This document shows positions 1 to 9,318 of a DNA stretch of 64,000 nucleotides, piece by piece. The stretch is taken from the NCBI GenBank assembly GCA_016710785.1, contig JADJUE010000013.1:76737-140736 (forward strand), given 5' to 3'. Position 1 is the stretch's first letter. Each line of letters starts with the position of its first letter. The notes under the pieces were generated by a model. The model made no database searches. It was not told the DNA's origin and saw only the letters and a program-made list of their open reading frames with translations. The DNA is from Candidatus Epilinea brevis (GTDB lineage: Bacteria; Chloroflexota; Anaerolineae; Epilineales; Epilineaceae). A program made the position numbers and the translations under genes.

Positions 1-2
1 GC

Positions 3-14
3 GAACGTTTGTTC
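3..14. promoter_or_regulatory. LexA-like (SOS) box at the left edge
   Basis: The palindromic site GAACGTTTGTTC fits the GAAC-N4-GTTC core of the Gram-positive/Chloroflexi-type LexA box, and the flanking C at position 2 extends it to CGAAC. No gene inside the window starts next to it; the methyltransferase gene only ends at 75. It therefore probably serves a leftward gene beyond the window edge. The site has the same form as the pair at 18054-18088. A single 8-base match is weak evidence alone, because about one is expected by chance in a window this size. Confidence 0.4.
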
Positions 15-74
15 ATGCGGGCAGAATAGCAGGCGTCGGTTGGATTGGGAAGCCGGGCCTGCTCCGGCGCGACC

Positions 75-2449
75 CTAGCGCCGCGCCACCATCCGATTGC
101 GCCTGAGGCGCGCCGCGAATCCGCCGTCGATCCCGTGACGCTGCGGCAGGCTGCGGTAGAAGCCCCGTTCATCCACCAGGTCGGCCGGGATCAGGCCCGC
201 CGCCGACTCCAGGCCGAAGTCCGGATGGCGCTCCAGGAAGGCGTCCACGCGGGCCTCGTTCTCTTCGGGTTCCAGGCTGCAGGTGCTGTAGACCAGCAGG
301 CCATCCGGGCGCACCAGGGCCGCCGCCGCATCCAGCATGGCGTCCTGCGTCTTGCACAGGGTCGCCAGGTCGCCAGGTTCCCGGTTCCAGCGTAGGTCCG
401 CACGACGGGCCATCACGCCGGTGCCGCTGCAGGGGGCGTCCAGGAGGACCCGGTCTGCCTGTCTGGCAAGCGGTTGGCCGGACTCGTCGCGCAACTCGTG
501 CAAGGAGAGCAGGTCCGCCACCGCGCAGCGGACGCTCTTCAGGCCCAGGCGGGCGGCCGCCGCCTCGATCAGCTTGACCTTGCCGGGATGTACGTCCAGC
601 GCCAGCACCTGGCCACGGTCCTTCATCAGCTCAGCGGCGTAGGTCGCCTTGCCGCCTGGAGCGGCGCAGACGTCGATGATCGACTCGCCGCGTTGAGGGT
701 CGAGCACGCGGACCACCAGCGCCGCAGCCTCGTCCTGCACCACGCAGAGCCCGCGGGTGAGAAGGCCCGCGGCCAGCACCGGTTGCAGGCGCGTCACCCG
801 GATCAGGTCGTCCGGCAGCCAGGTCGAAGGCTCCTGCGGGGCTTCGAGCTCGGCCAGCTCGCCGGCGACATCGGCTACTGTCGTGCGCAGTCGGTTCACC
901 CTCAGCCCGTGGCTGGGTCGGGCGTTGTTCCAGTTGAGCAGGGCGGTCAGCTGATCGATGCCGAAGCGGTCGCGCCAACGCTTCACCAGCCAGCTGGGAT
1001 GCGAATGGCGGATGGCCAGGTCTTCCAAAGGATCGCCGGTGGCCGGCTGCGGCAGGTCGTCGCGGCGGTTGTCCAGGTTGCGCAGCACGGCGTTCACCAA
1101 GCCCATCGCCTTCTCCGCGCCGACATCCTTGGCCAGGCTCACCGCCGCGTGAACCGCCGCATGGGGCGGCGTGGAGGCGTAGAGCAGCTCGTAGATCCCG
1201 AGGCGCAGTACCTGGCGCGCCCGCTGATCCAGGTTCTCCGGCTGCCCACTGAACGTGGCGTCGATCAGGTGGTCCAGCCAGCGCCGCCAACGGGTGACCC
1301 CCGCCACATAATCCGTCGCCGTGCGCCGCGCGCCGGGCCCGAGGCCGGCGTCCGGCTCCAGACGGGCCACGTAGGCCCTGTCCTCTTCGATGCGCCGCAG
1401 CGCGGCCAGGGCCCAGGAGCGGGCGTTGAGCGGGCCTTCTACGTGCAGCCGATCGCCGCGAACCGGCTCCTCGGCGCCCCCTGCCGAACGGGTATCGGCC
1501 ACCCGCGACCGGTCCCAAGGACGGGCCGTTCCGCGCTCCTCGCCCATGCCGCGGTGGTCGGGCCGATCGCCCATCGGCCGTCCGGACTGGGGACGATCAC
1601 CGCTGGGGCCGCGGCGGTCCGGCCGATCGCTCATCGGCCGACCGGACTGGGGACGATCGCCGCCGGGGCCGCGGCGGTCGGGGCGGTCGCCCGTGGGGCG
1701 TCCGGACTGGGGACGATCACCGCTGGGACCGCGGCGGTCGGGGCGGTCGCCCATCGGCCGTCCGGACTGCGGGCGATCGCCGCCGGGGCCGCGGCGATCG
1801 GGACGGTCGGGTCGGTCGCCCATCGGCCGTCCGGACTGCGGGCGATCGCCGCTGGGGCCGCGGCGGTGGGGCCGCGGCGGTCGGGACGGTCGGGGCGGTC
1901 GCCCGTGGGGCGTCCGGACTGGGGACGATCACCGCTGGGACCGCGGCGGTCGGGGCGGTCGGGTCGGTCGCCCATCGGCCGCCCGGACTGCGGGCGATCG
2001 CCGCCGGGACCGCGGCGGTCTGGACGGTCGGGACGGTCGCTCGTCGGTCGTCCGGACTGGGGCCGTTCACTACCAGGACCGCGGCGGTCTGGACGGTTGC
2101 CCATCGGCAGTCGCGGTCGGGTCCGATGTGAAGGACCGTAGGGTCGCGGTGCGGGAGGCGGCAGGTCAGTTTTCGTTTCGGACCGCGGGGCCGAAAGGTC
2201 GGGGGCCGGCTCTACGGCATCCGCCGGGTCTGCCTTCCTGGCTTTCGGCCGGTCGGCGGATGGCGGCTTGGCTTCGGCGCCCTGCTTTGGAGAGCCAGCC
2301 GCGATTGCGTTTGCGGCCACCGGCATTGGCCCGGAACCACGAGGCTTCTTCTTGACTACCGTTTCCGGCAAGCCGGCCGATTCGCCGTCCGTCGGTCTGT
2401 TCTTGGGCACCGCTTTGCGGCGGCGCGGCGTGTTTCCTTCAGCGGCCAT
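75..2449 (-). CDS. RsmB/NOP-type rRNA (cytosine-5) methyltransferase with a long repeat extension, frame broken by a 14-nt duplication
   Basis: The C-terminal half is a SAM-dependent rRNA m5C methyltransferase of the RsmB type. A NusB-like RNA-binding domain begins near LNARSWALAALRRI. It is followed by the SAM motif VCAAPGGKATYA, motif IV LDAPCSGTGV and the catalytic YSTCS. The N-terminus starts at ATG 2449, is basic and Ala/Pro-rich, and leads into eight full 20-residue repeats of the GDRPDRRGPSGDRPQSGRPM type plus a partial ninth. The 14-mer ggggccgcggcggt occurs twice in tandem (1854-1867, 1868-1881) and shifts the frame inside the repeats. Removing one copy gives a single 786-aa product; otherwise translation could restart at ATG 1823. 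The start overlaps the end of the ABC permease gene by 11 nt, so the gene closes a three-gene operon. The methyltransferase call is secure; the extension is unusual for the family. Confidence 0.85.
1545..2104 (-). repeat. In-frame 60-nt tandem repeats in the methyltransferase gene
   Basis: About eight full units and one partial unit of 60 nt encode a 20-residue Arg/Gly/Pro/Asp repeat; some units carry a 9-nt insertion adding one DRP triplet. The repeats are near identical at the DNA level, which favours slippage. The 14-nt tandem duplication at 1854-1881 lies within this array and is the only length change that is not a multiple of three. Confidence 0.9.
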
Positions 2450-4100
2450 CGACGAGTACCTTCAGCATTGTGGGCTCACGGTCCGGTAGCATGCGGGCGG
2501 ACACGGTGAGGAGAATGAGGTAGAGGACCGACCCGTAGATCAACGCGGCCAGGATGCATGCTGGGAGCCATGACGGCCGCAAGAGCGCGGCGGCGACAAG
2601 GACGCCCATGGACGGGGCCAGGAGCAGGGGGCTGCCGAAGAGGATGACCAGCACGCCGGCGAAGCTCGACTGGTTGGTCTCCGCTCGGCCGCGTTCCAGG
2701 TCGACATAGGTTGGAAAACGCACGCTGCACAACTGGCCCAGGCCGGTGATCACCAGACCCGCGGCCGCTGCGGCTGACAGGATGAGGAGCGGCGCCAGAA
2801 GCGACGGTCGAGCAAGATAACTGCCTGCTGCGCAGGCCAAGGCGATGACGCCGGTGGTCACGAGCTGCAGCAGGCCATGGCTGAACAGGATCAGGTGGCG
2901 CGGAGCGGGGCTGGCCAGCAGCGTGCCCGTGCCCACATGGTCATACATTCCGAAGCGGTTGTTGCCCATGCTGCCGCTGACAAAGCCGGCCATGCCCCCG
3001 ATGGCCAGGGCGATCAAAGCCGGTGGCGCGTGCTCCATGTCGGCTGATCGGCTGACCTGCCAGGCCATGAAGCCGAAGAGGATGGGCACGATCGAAAGCC
3101 GCAGCGTCATCGGGCTGCGCTGCAGGGTCAGCCAGTCCTTGCGCAACAGGCCCCAAAGGATCCGGCTGCGCTGGGCGCCCAGACCGGGCAGAATCGGCCG
3201 TTCGCGGAGCGTGCCGGCAGGGCCGGTTGCCATGGCCCCGCCGCGAAGCAGGTCGCCCCAAAGCAGGCGGCGCAGCAGCAGCAGTTGCAGTGGCACCAGG
3301 GCGGCCCCCAGAACCGCCAGCAGCAAGGTCATGGCCATCCACGCGCCCATGTCGCCGCGCGACAGACTCAGGAGGGCGTGGGCGGCCCAGCCGGCAGGTA
3401 GCCAGGTGGCCAGCTTGGTCGACAGAGCGTCGGGCCGGAAGAAGCCCGGCGAGCTGTTGGCGGCCATCCGTTGCAGACCCATCTGATCGAAATAGACCAC
3501 CAAGAAGCCAACCATCAGCAGAAATGACGCGAGCGTGCGCAGGCGACGATCCTCACTGGCCAGGTCGGCCAGCAAGGTGGATACTGCTTTCAGGGTCAGC
3601 ATGATCCACCCGACCAGCACCATTGTCAGGAGGGCGGCCATGGTCTGGATAGGACCGCGAGCCGTGCCCAGGGCAGCGGCCAACAGTACGGGTGCGCTGA
3701 TGACGCCCAACAGGCTGAACAGGCCGCTGAACTGTCCGCCCAAGGCCAGGCTCAGCAAGCTCAACGGCTGGTGCAGCAGCCGCAGGTAACCCACGTTTTC
3801 GAGAAGCGGCTGCCCCGTCAGCGGTGCCATGGCCCAGAACATCAACAACGCGCCCATGCCCACGGCCAGGATGCGTTCGGCCGTGCCTGGGTCCACCGAC
3901 CGCAAGGCGATGTAGAGGCCCACCGTGCCCACGGCCAGGTAGGGCAAGGTGCCCAACAGGATCAGTCCGGTGAGCAGTAGGCGTCCGCGGCTGCGGGCGT
4001 CGCCGCGCAGGAGGCCGTTGAGGAGGAGGCGACGTTGCAGCCAGAACAGATGGCCCACCGTCTTCAGGGCCGCTCCGGCCTCATTCACTCGTCGAGCCAT
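2439..4100 (-). CDS. ABC-2 type transporter permease
   Basis: This 553-aa polytopic membrane protein has about twelve hydrophobic stretches, for example LLLTGLILLGTLPYLAVG near the N-terminus and ILAALIYGSVLYLILLTV near the C-terminus. Its start overlaps the end of the ATP-binding subunit gene by 16 nt, so the two are almost certainly translated together and form one ABC exporter. The substrate cannot be told from the sequence. ABC exporters of this bipartite kind move lipids, peptides or drugs; here the only operon partner is an rRNA methyltransferase, which gives no hint. Confidence 0.85.
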   Translation of the reverse strand: MARRVNEAGAALKTVGHLFWLQRRLLLNGLLRGDARSRGRLLLTGLILLGTLPYLAVGTVGLYIALRSVDPGTAERILAVGMGALLMFWAMAPLTGQPLLENVGYLRLLHQPLSLLSLALGGQFSGLFSLLGVISAPVLLAAALGTARGPIQTMAALLTMVLVGWIMLTLKAVSTLLADLASEDRRLRTLASFLLMVGFLVVYFDQMGLQRMAANSSPGFFRPDALSTKLATWLPAGWAAHALLSLSRGDMGAWMAMTLLLAVLGAALVPLQLLLLRRLLWGDLLRGGAMATGPAGTLRERPILPGLGAQRSRILWGLLRKDWLTLQRSPMTLRLSIVPILFGFMAWQVSRSADMEHAPPALIALAIGGMAGFVSGSMGNNRFGMYDHVGTGTLLASPAPRHLILFSHGLLQLVTTGVIALACAAGSYLARPSLLAPLLILSAAAAAGLVITGLGQLCSVRFPTYVDLERGRAETNQSSFAGVLVILFGSPLLLAPSMGVLVAAALLRPSWLPACILAALIYGSVLYLILLTVSARMLPDREPTMLKVLVDGR

Positions 4101-4879
4101 GACAGGGCGGCCGACGAGGGCTTGTCGGCGCCCACCAGAGCCAGAAACACGTTTTCCAGCGTCGCCGTGGCTTCCAGGCCGGCGGCCGCTCGCAGGTCCG
4201 CCAAGCCGCCTTCGGCGACCAATCGACCGTTCTGGATGATCGCCGCCCGATCGCAGAGCCGTTCAACCAATTCCATCATGTGGGTGCTGAAGAACACCGT
4301 CACGCCGCGCTCGTCCACAAGGGCGCGCAGCAGATCCTTGATGGCCCGAGTCGAGACCGGATCCACACCTTCGAAGGGCTCATCCAGAAACAGGACCTGT
4401 GGATCCGGCAGCAGGGCGCAGGCCAAGGACAGTTTCTTGCGCATGCCGGTCGAGCCGTCGACCACCAGGCTACCGGCCTTGTCGGCCAGGTCCATGCGCT
4501 CCAGAAGCGCCGCCGATCGTCTCTCGATCGTCGCTGCCGGCAGCCCGTGCAAACGGCCCACCAGCTCCAGGTGCTCGCGCAGGCTCAGGCGTTCGTACAG
4601 CCCCAATTGCTCCGGAACCACGCCGATGCGCGCCTTCAGGGCCAGGCGCTCGTTGGCCACGTCGAGTCCTGCGACCACCGCCCGTCCCTCGCTGGGCATC
4701 ATCAGGCCCGTGAGCATCTTCAACGTGGTGGTCTTGCCGGCTCCGTTGGGGCCAAGAAAGCCGAAGATGCAACCGGCGGGCACCGCAAGGTCAAGCCGGT
4801 CGACGGCGGTCATGGTTCCGAAGCGACGCGTCAGCCCGAAGGCTTGGATGGCCACAGGATGGATGGTGACAGGGGGCAT
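4085..4879 (-). CDS. ABC transporter ATP-binding protein
   Basis: This 264-aa cytoplasmic ATPase energises the adjacent permease. Walker A is GPNGAGKTT (residues 43-51), the Q-loop is VVPEQ near 91, the signature is STGMRKK (143-149) in place of LSGGQ, Walker B is VLFLDEP (162-168), and the switch histidine lies in FFSTH (H200). The STGM signature is common in ABC-2 exporter ATPases. It is the first gene of the leftward operon ATPase-permease-methyltransferase. The start ATG 4879 is the first in frame; no strong ribosome binding site is visible. Confidence 0.92.
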   Translation of the reverse strand: MPPVTIHPVAIQAFGLTRRFGTMTAVDRLDLAVPAGCIFGFLGPNGAGKTTTLKMLTGLMMPSEGRAVVAGLDVANERLALKARIGVVPEQLGLYERLSLREHLELVGRLHGLPAATIERRSAALLERMDLADKAGSLVVDGSTGMRKKLSLACALLPDPQVLFLDEPFEGVDPVSTRAIKDLLRALVDERGVTVFFSTHMMELVERLCDRAAIIQNGRLVAEGGLADLRAAAGLEATATLENVFLALVGADKPSSAALSWLDE

Positions 4880-5036
4880 GTTCAGATCTTAGCACAGGGC
4901 GCAATGACGGCCTGCGGCGACTGTAGACGAGTGCCGCTGCCAGAAGCCGCCGACCCACGAGGTCCGGACCGCCCGAAGTGGCTCACCCGCCGACTGTCTG
5001 CCCTTGTCGGCCCTCGATAGAGCGGTAGCGCAACGC

Positions 5037-5477
5037 TCAGCCGAGACCCAGGGCCACCTGGCGCGTCTGCCGGATCCCCTGGCGTCGACGGACCAGCATG
5101 ACCACGCTCAAGGTCGCGACCACGGCGGTGCCGGCGCCAAGCAGGCGCAATGCATCCGGGCGCCTCAACACCATCAGGGATCGCCGCCCCAAGTCCACGC
5201 CGCGCTCAGCAAGCGGCGCCTGTCGTCGAAGCTGACCTTGCTGTTGGCTCGCGGCGGCCACCAACTGCCGGCGCAAACGGTCCCGACCCGGCTGGTCCAT
5301 TGACCGGGGCGGCAACGCGGCATCCAGCGAATAGGCCAAGCCCATCAGTAGACGCAGGTCATCCGTCTGCGCCGCCGCCAGTCGCCGTGCGGCGGTGCGG
5401 TCGCCCTGCCGCAGAAGTTCGGCATGGGCGTTCAAGCTGGTCTCGGCGTCCGTTGCCCGTTGGCTGTTGCCCATCAT
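5037..5477 (-). CDS. Putative anti-sigma factor, single membrane span
   Basis: This 146-aa protein has a charged, Ala/Gln-rich cytoplasmic N-terminus, one hydrophobic span (LRLLGAGTAVVATLSVVMLV, about residues 108-128) and a short basic tail. No zinc-finger anti-sigma motif (HxxxCxxC) is visible. The call rests on position: its ATG overlaps the TGA of the upstream ECF sigma gene in an ATGA junction, the usual arrangement of sigma/anti-sigma pairs. It is the first of three such cassettes in this window. Confidence 0.55.
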   Translation of the reverse strand: MMGNSQRATDAETSLNAHAELLRQGDRTAARRLAAAQTDDLRLLMGLAYSLDAALPPRSMDQPGRDRLRRQLVAAASQQQGQLRRQAPLAERGVDLGRRSLMVLRRPDALRLLGAGTAVVATLSVVMLVRRRQGIRQTRQVALGLG

Positions 5478-6142
5478 GATGCTTGTCCCGTCGTTGTGGC
5501 CCCATCGGGGCCGGCATTCAGCTGCGCACGCAGCTCGCTCAAGGTACGGTGGTAGAGGCTCTTGATCGCGCCCTCCGTTCGCCCCAGAATGGCGGCGATC
5601 TCGGCGTTGCTCAATCCTTGACTGAATTTGTAGACCAGCAACGCCTGGCGATCCTCCTCCAGAAGTCGCATGGCGGACAGCAGCAGCTGTCGGTTGAACA
5701 GGGTATCGGCGTCGCTGTCGTCGGAAGTGCCCGCCTGTGCGGCGGGATCGTCAGCCAGATCCTCCCACGGGGTCTGCCTGTGGCGACCCTGGCGCCGATG
5801 CCAGTTGGCCACCAGATTGTGGGCGATGCGGTAGAGCCAGGCCGCAAAGGGGTGACCGCGGCTCTCATAGGTGGACAGGCTGACCAGAGCGCGATGAAAC
5901 GTCTGGGCGGTCAGATCCTCGGCATCGCTGGTGTTGGCGATGCGGTAACGGATGTAGTTGTAGATCGCGTCGCCATAGCGATCGTAGAGCCGACCGAAAG
6001 CCTCAGCGTTCAACCTGGCTTCAGCCACAAGCACATCGTCATGAGGTTCTACTGTATGTAACACGGCCACCGCCAGATAGTTGCGCGTTGCGATGTCCAA
6101 AGTCGAAATGCACGAGCGCGGAACTGCCCGTGGGCCCATCAT
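5474..6142 (-). CDS. ECF-type RNA polymerase sigma factor (cassette 1)
   Basis: Region 2 is seen in AFGRLYDRYGDAIYNYIRYR and AWLYRIAHNLVANWHRR. Region 4 is seen in LLVYKFSQGLSNAEIAAILG followed by GAIKSLYHRTLSELR. The open frame gives 222 aa, but about 25-30 N-terminal residues precede the family core, so a downstream GTG (near 6064) may be the true start. It is co-translated with the downstream single-span protein and is divergent from hsp20. It probably answers an envelope or stress signal; the signal is unknown. Confidence 0.88.
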   Translation of the reverse strand: MMGPRAVPRSCISTLDIATRNYLAVAVLHTVEPHDDVLVAEARLNAEAFGRLYDRYGDAIYNYIRYRIANTSDAEDLTAQTFHRALVSLSTYESRGHPFAAWLYRIAHNLVANWHRRQGRHRQTPWEDLADDPAAQAGTSDDSDADTLFNRQLLLSAMRLLEEDRQALLVYKFSQGLSNAEIAAILGRTEGAIKSLYHRTLSELRAQLNAGPDGATTTGQAS

Positions 6143-6276
6143 ACCGCGTAGGAGCGCCGGCGCACAAGGCGCGAGGGATGTATTGGCGCTGTGCTAGACT
6201 GTCGCTGGCGGTTCGGCATTCTCGCTACGGCAATGCTCGGACCGGCACAGGCGGTTGGTCCAGGAGGCAAGAAGCG

Positions 6277-6681
6277 ATGGCGACGAAGAGCACCAGCGTT
6301 GTCGTACCCATGGGGCGACGGATGACGGCCTGGTGGATGACCGGCCCAGCCATGCGGCCGGACAATCCCTTTGTGTGGCGTCCCCCCACCAATGTCTACG
6401 AGACGGTCGAGGGTCTCGTCATACAGATCGAGGTGGCCGGGCTGGCGGCGGATGACTTCCGGATCATCCTGCGCCCCAGGCGCCTCACCGTGTCCGGCGT
6501 CCGACGGCCGGTGCCGGGCTTGGGCCACAGCACTGCTTGCCTCCAGGTGGAGATCCCGGGCGGCAGCTTCCGCAGCGACGTCGAGCTTCCCTGGCCGGTG
6601 AACGTGGATGCCGTGCGCGCCGCCTACCGCCACGGCTTCATCTTCGTCGAGTTGTCCCGCGCCCAGGACGGCAGCCCGTGA
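6277..6681 (+). CDS. Hsp20/alpha-crystallin family small heat-shock protein
   Basis: This 134-aa holdase-type chaperone has an alpha-crystallin fold visible from NPFVWRPPTNVYETVEGLVI, through a core strand IQIEVAGLAADDF, to PGGSFRSDVELPWPVNVDAV (Hsp20 A.x.L.x.G-type region) and a final strand HGFIFVEL. The start at ATG 6277 is chosen because AGGAGG lies at 6262-6267, nine bases upstream; the open frame upstream to 6088 lacks family similarity. Its TGA overlaps the GTG start of lon (GTGA), so chaperone and protease are translationally coupled. This arrangement fits a protein-quality-control operon. Confidence 0.85.
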   Translation: MATKSTSVVVPMGRRMTAWWMTGPAMRPDNPFVWRPPTNVYETVEGLVIQIEVAGLAADDFRIILRPRRLTVSGVRRPVPGLGHSTACLQVEIPGGSFRSDVELPWPVNVDAVRAAYRHGFIFVELSRAQDGSP

Positions 6682-9188
6682 GCGCGGAATGGATGCCGTC
6701 CCTGAGCAACGATGCAAATCCTGAGGACGAACCAGGGCGCTCGGTTCCTGTTCATATCCAACCTGGCGCGGAGGGTCATCCGGAGGAAGATGAGCCGGCG
6801 ATACCCGATGAGCTTGCCGTCCTGCCCTTGCGCAACGCGGTTGCCTTCCCCCTGAGCTTCATGCCGTTGGGCGTCGCTCAGCCCCGTTCCCGGCGGCTGG
6901 TCGATGCCGCGACGGTGGGCGAACGGGTCATCGCCCTTTTGGCCTCGAAAGACCCCGAGAAGGACGAGCCAGGTCCGGATGACGTCTACCAGGTAGGGAC
7001 GGCAGTCTATCTGCACCGCATGGTGCGCAGCTCGGAAGGAAACGTCGCCATCTTCGTGCAGGGCCTCAAGCGCATCCGCATCCTGTCCTGGACCGATACC
7101 GAGCCCTACCTCAAGGCTCGAGTGGAGGTGCTGCCGGATGAGCGACCGGAGCCCGGCGTCGAATTGGAGGCGCTGGAGAAGAGCGCGCGAGAGCTCTTCT
7201 CACGGATGGTCAATCTGGTGCCGTACCTGCCTGATGAGTTGCTCGGGGCGGCGGAGCATATCGAGGATCCACGGGCCTTGTCCTACTTCATCGCCTCCAA
7301 CCTGCGCATCGACTCGCCGCTGGCTCAGGAGATCCTGGAAATGCCGGACGCCGCGGACCGTCTGCGGTCGCTGATCGGATTCCTGTCGCGCGAGCTTGAG
7401 GTGCTGGAGATCGGCCGGCGCATCCAACAGGAGGCGCGCGGCGAAATGGACAAGGTGCAGCGCGAGTACTACCTCCGCCAGCAGCTGAAGGCCATTCAGA
7501 AGGAGTTGGGCGAGCGCGATGAGAGCCAGGCCTACGCCACAGAGATCGAAGCCCGCCTGGAAGCGCTGCAGCTGCCCAAAGAGGCGCGGGAGGAAGCTTT
7601 CCGGGAACTGGGGCGGCTCAAGGCATTGCCGGAAGCTTCGGCTGAGTACGGCGTCATTCGCGGCTACCTGGATTGGATCGCCAGCTTGCCATGGAACACC
7701 TACAGCGATGACAACCTGGACATCGCCCATGCCCGCTCAGTGCTGGATGCCGACCACTTCGGATTGAAGGACGTGAAGTCTCGCATCCTGGAGTACCTCG
7801 CCGTCCAGAAGCTGCGCCGCGAGCGAGTGGAAGGTGAGGGCAGCGAGCTGTCCGGGGCCATTCTGGCCCTGTTCGGTCCTCCAGGCGTTGGCAAGACCAG
7901 CCTGGGCCGATCTGTGGCCCGCGCCTTGGGCCGCCAGTTCGTGCGCATGAGCCTGGGTGGGTTGCATGACGAGGCGGAGATACGCGGGCATCGCCGCACC
8001 TACATCGGGGCCATGCCCGGCCGCATCATCCAGGGCCTCAAGCGCGCCGGGACCCGCAATCCCGTGTTCATGCTGGACGAGATCGACAAACTGGGCTCGA
8101 GCTTCCGCGGTGATCCGGAGAGCGCGCTGCTAGAAGTGCTGGATCCGCATCAGAACCGCGAGTTCCGAGACCTCTACCTGGACATGCCCTTCAACTTGAG
8201 CGAGGTGCTCTTCATCTGCACCGGCAATGTGCTGGCCCAGGTGGCCGGTCCGCTGCGCGACCGGATGGAGGTGATCGAGTTGAGTGGCTATACCGAGACG
8301 GAGAAGGTCGCGATCGCCAAGGGCTATCTCGTCCCACGGCAACTGACCGAGAACGGATTGCGTCCCGGCGAACTGACCCTGGAAGATGCGGCGCTGAGCG
8401 AAATCATCCGTCGCTATACCCGGGAGGCCGGAGTGCGCGGCCTGGAGCGACAGATCGGCAAGGTAGCGCGCAAAGCCGCTGTGCTGGTGGCCGGTGGAGA
8501 GAAGGAGGCCATCACCGTTTCGGCCGTCCAGGTGCCAACCCATCTCGGCCAGCCGCGCTTCTTCGACGAGGTGGCTGAGCGTACGGCGGTGCCCGGCGTG
8601 GCCACGGGGCTCGCCTATACCGCGGTGGGTGGAGATGTTCTCTTCGTGGAGGCCAGCGCCGCCGCGGGTGGCAGAGGCTTCCTGGTGACGGGACAGCTGG
8701 GCGATGTCATGCGTGAAAGCGCGCAGGCCGCCCTCAGCTATGTGCGCTCGCGCGCCGAGGACCTGGGCATCGAGCCTGGCTGGTTCGCCGGCCATGACCT
8801 GCATCTGCATGTTCCGGCGGGCGCCACCCCCAAGGATGGCCCTTCAGCCGGCGTGACCATGGCCACCGCGCTATTGAGTCTGATCTCCGGCCGTTCGGTG
8901 CGCCCCGACGTCGGAATGACCGGCGAGATCACCCTGCGTGGGCGGGTACTGCCTATCGGCGGCGTCAAGGAGAAGGTACTCGCGGCTCACCGCGCCGGAC
9001 TGCGGACCATCATCCTTCCCGCGCGCAATCTGGCCGACCTGGACGAGGTGCCCTTAGAAGTGCGGGAAGCGATGCACTTCGTCGGCGTGGAGCGGATCGA
9101 CGAGGTCTGGGCGGAGGCCTTGGTGGGTGGCATCCCGCGGCCGGGCCTGGCCAGCGTGGAACTGCCGCAAGACCAGGCCGTGGAGTAG
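6678..9188 (+). CDS. lon: ATP-dependent protease Lon
   Basis: This 836-aa cytoplasmic AAA+ serine protease degrades misfolded and regulatory proteins. The N-terminal LON substrate-binding domain starts at LAVLPLRNAVAFPLSFMPLG. A coiled-coil with QREYYLRQQLKAIQKELGE follows, then Walker A GPPGVGKTS (about residue 400) and Walker B VFMLDEIDKLG. The Ser-Lys dyad is S723 in PKDGPSAGVTM and K766 in GGVKEK, 43 residues apart as in E. coli Lon. The start is GTG 6678, overlapping the hsp20 stop; ATG 6693 is the alternative. It forms an operon with hsp20. Confidence 0.96.
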   Translation: MSAEWMPSLSNDANPEDEPGRSVPVHIQPGAEGHPEEDEPAIPDELAVLPLRNAVAFPLSFMPLGVAQPRSRRLVDAATVGERVIALLASKDPEKDEPGPDDVYQVGTAVYLHRMVRSSEGNVAIFVQGLKRIRILSWTDTEPYLKARVEVLPDERPEPGVELEALEKSARELFSRMVNLVPYLPDELLGAAEHIEDPRALSYFIASNLRIDSPLAQEILEMPDAADRLRSLIGFLSRELEVLEIGRRIQQEARGEMDKVQREYYLRQQLKAIQKELGERDESQAYATEIEARLEALQLPKEAREEAFRELGRLKALPEASAEYGVIRGYLDWIASLPWNTYSDDNLDIAHARSVLDADHFGLKDVKSRILEYLAVQKLRRERVEGEGSELSGAILALFGPPGVGKTSLGRSVARALGRQFVRMSLGGLHDEAEIRGHRRTYIGAMPGRIIQGLKRAGTRNPVFMLDEIDKLGSSFRGDPESALLEVLDPHQNREFRDLYLDMPFNLSEVLFICTGNVLAQVAGPLRDRMEVIELSGYTETEKVAIAKGYLVPRQLTENGLRPGELTLEDAALSEIIRRYTREAGVRGLERQIGKVARKAAVLVAGGEKEAITVSAVQVPTHLGQPRFFDEVAERTAVPGVATGLAYTAVGGDVLFVEASAAAGGRGFLVTGQLGDVMRESAQAALSYVRSRAEDLGIEPGWFAGHDLHLHVPAGATPKDGPSAGVTMATALLSLISGRSVRPDVGMTGEITLRGRVLPIGGVKEKVLAAHRAGLRTIILPARNLADLDEVPLEVREAMHFVGVERIDEVWAEALVGGIPRPGLASVELPQDQAVE

Positions 9189-9318
9189 CTGGCCTGTGCC
9201 GCCTACCGGCGTTGCTACCGGTGGCGCCGGCTCGGCGTAAGCGACGGCAGGGCCCCATCGGACCGGGCGGCGTCGTCGCTCCGATTGCGCTGACGGGGCA
9301 GGTGCAGGAGGCACCGTC

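Noticed and set aside
474..2141. Long plus-strand open frame opposite the methyltransferase
   Set aside because: It is the mirror of the Arg/Gly/Pro repeats and the RsmB domain; it has no family motif and no ribosome site.
9189..9318. Possible tRNA or small RNA between lon and the SPFH gene
   Set aside because: No cloverleaf or conserved RNA motif could be drawn; it is plain GC-rich spacer.
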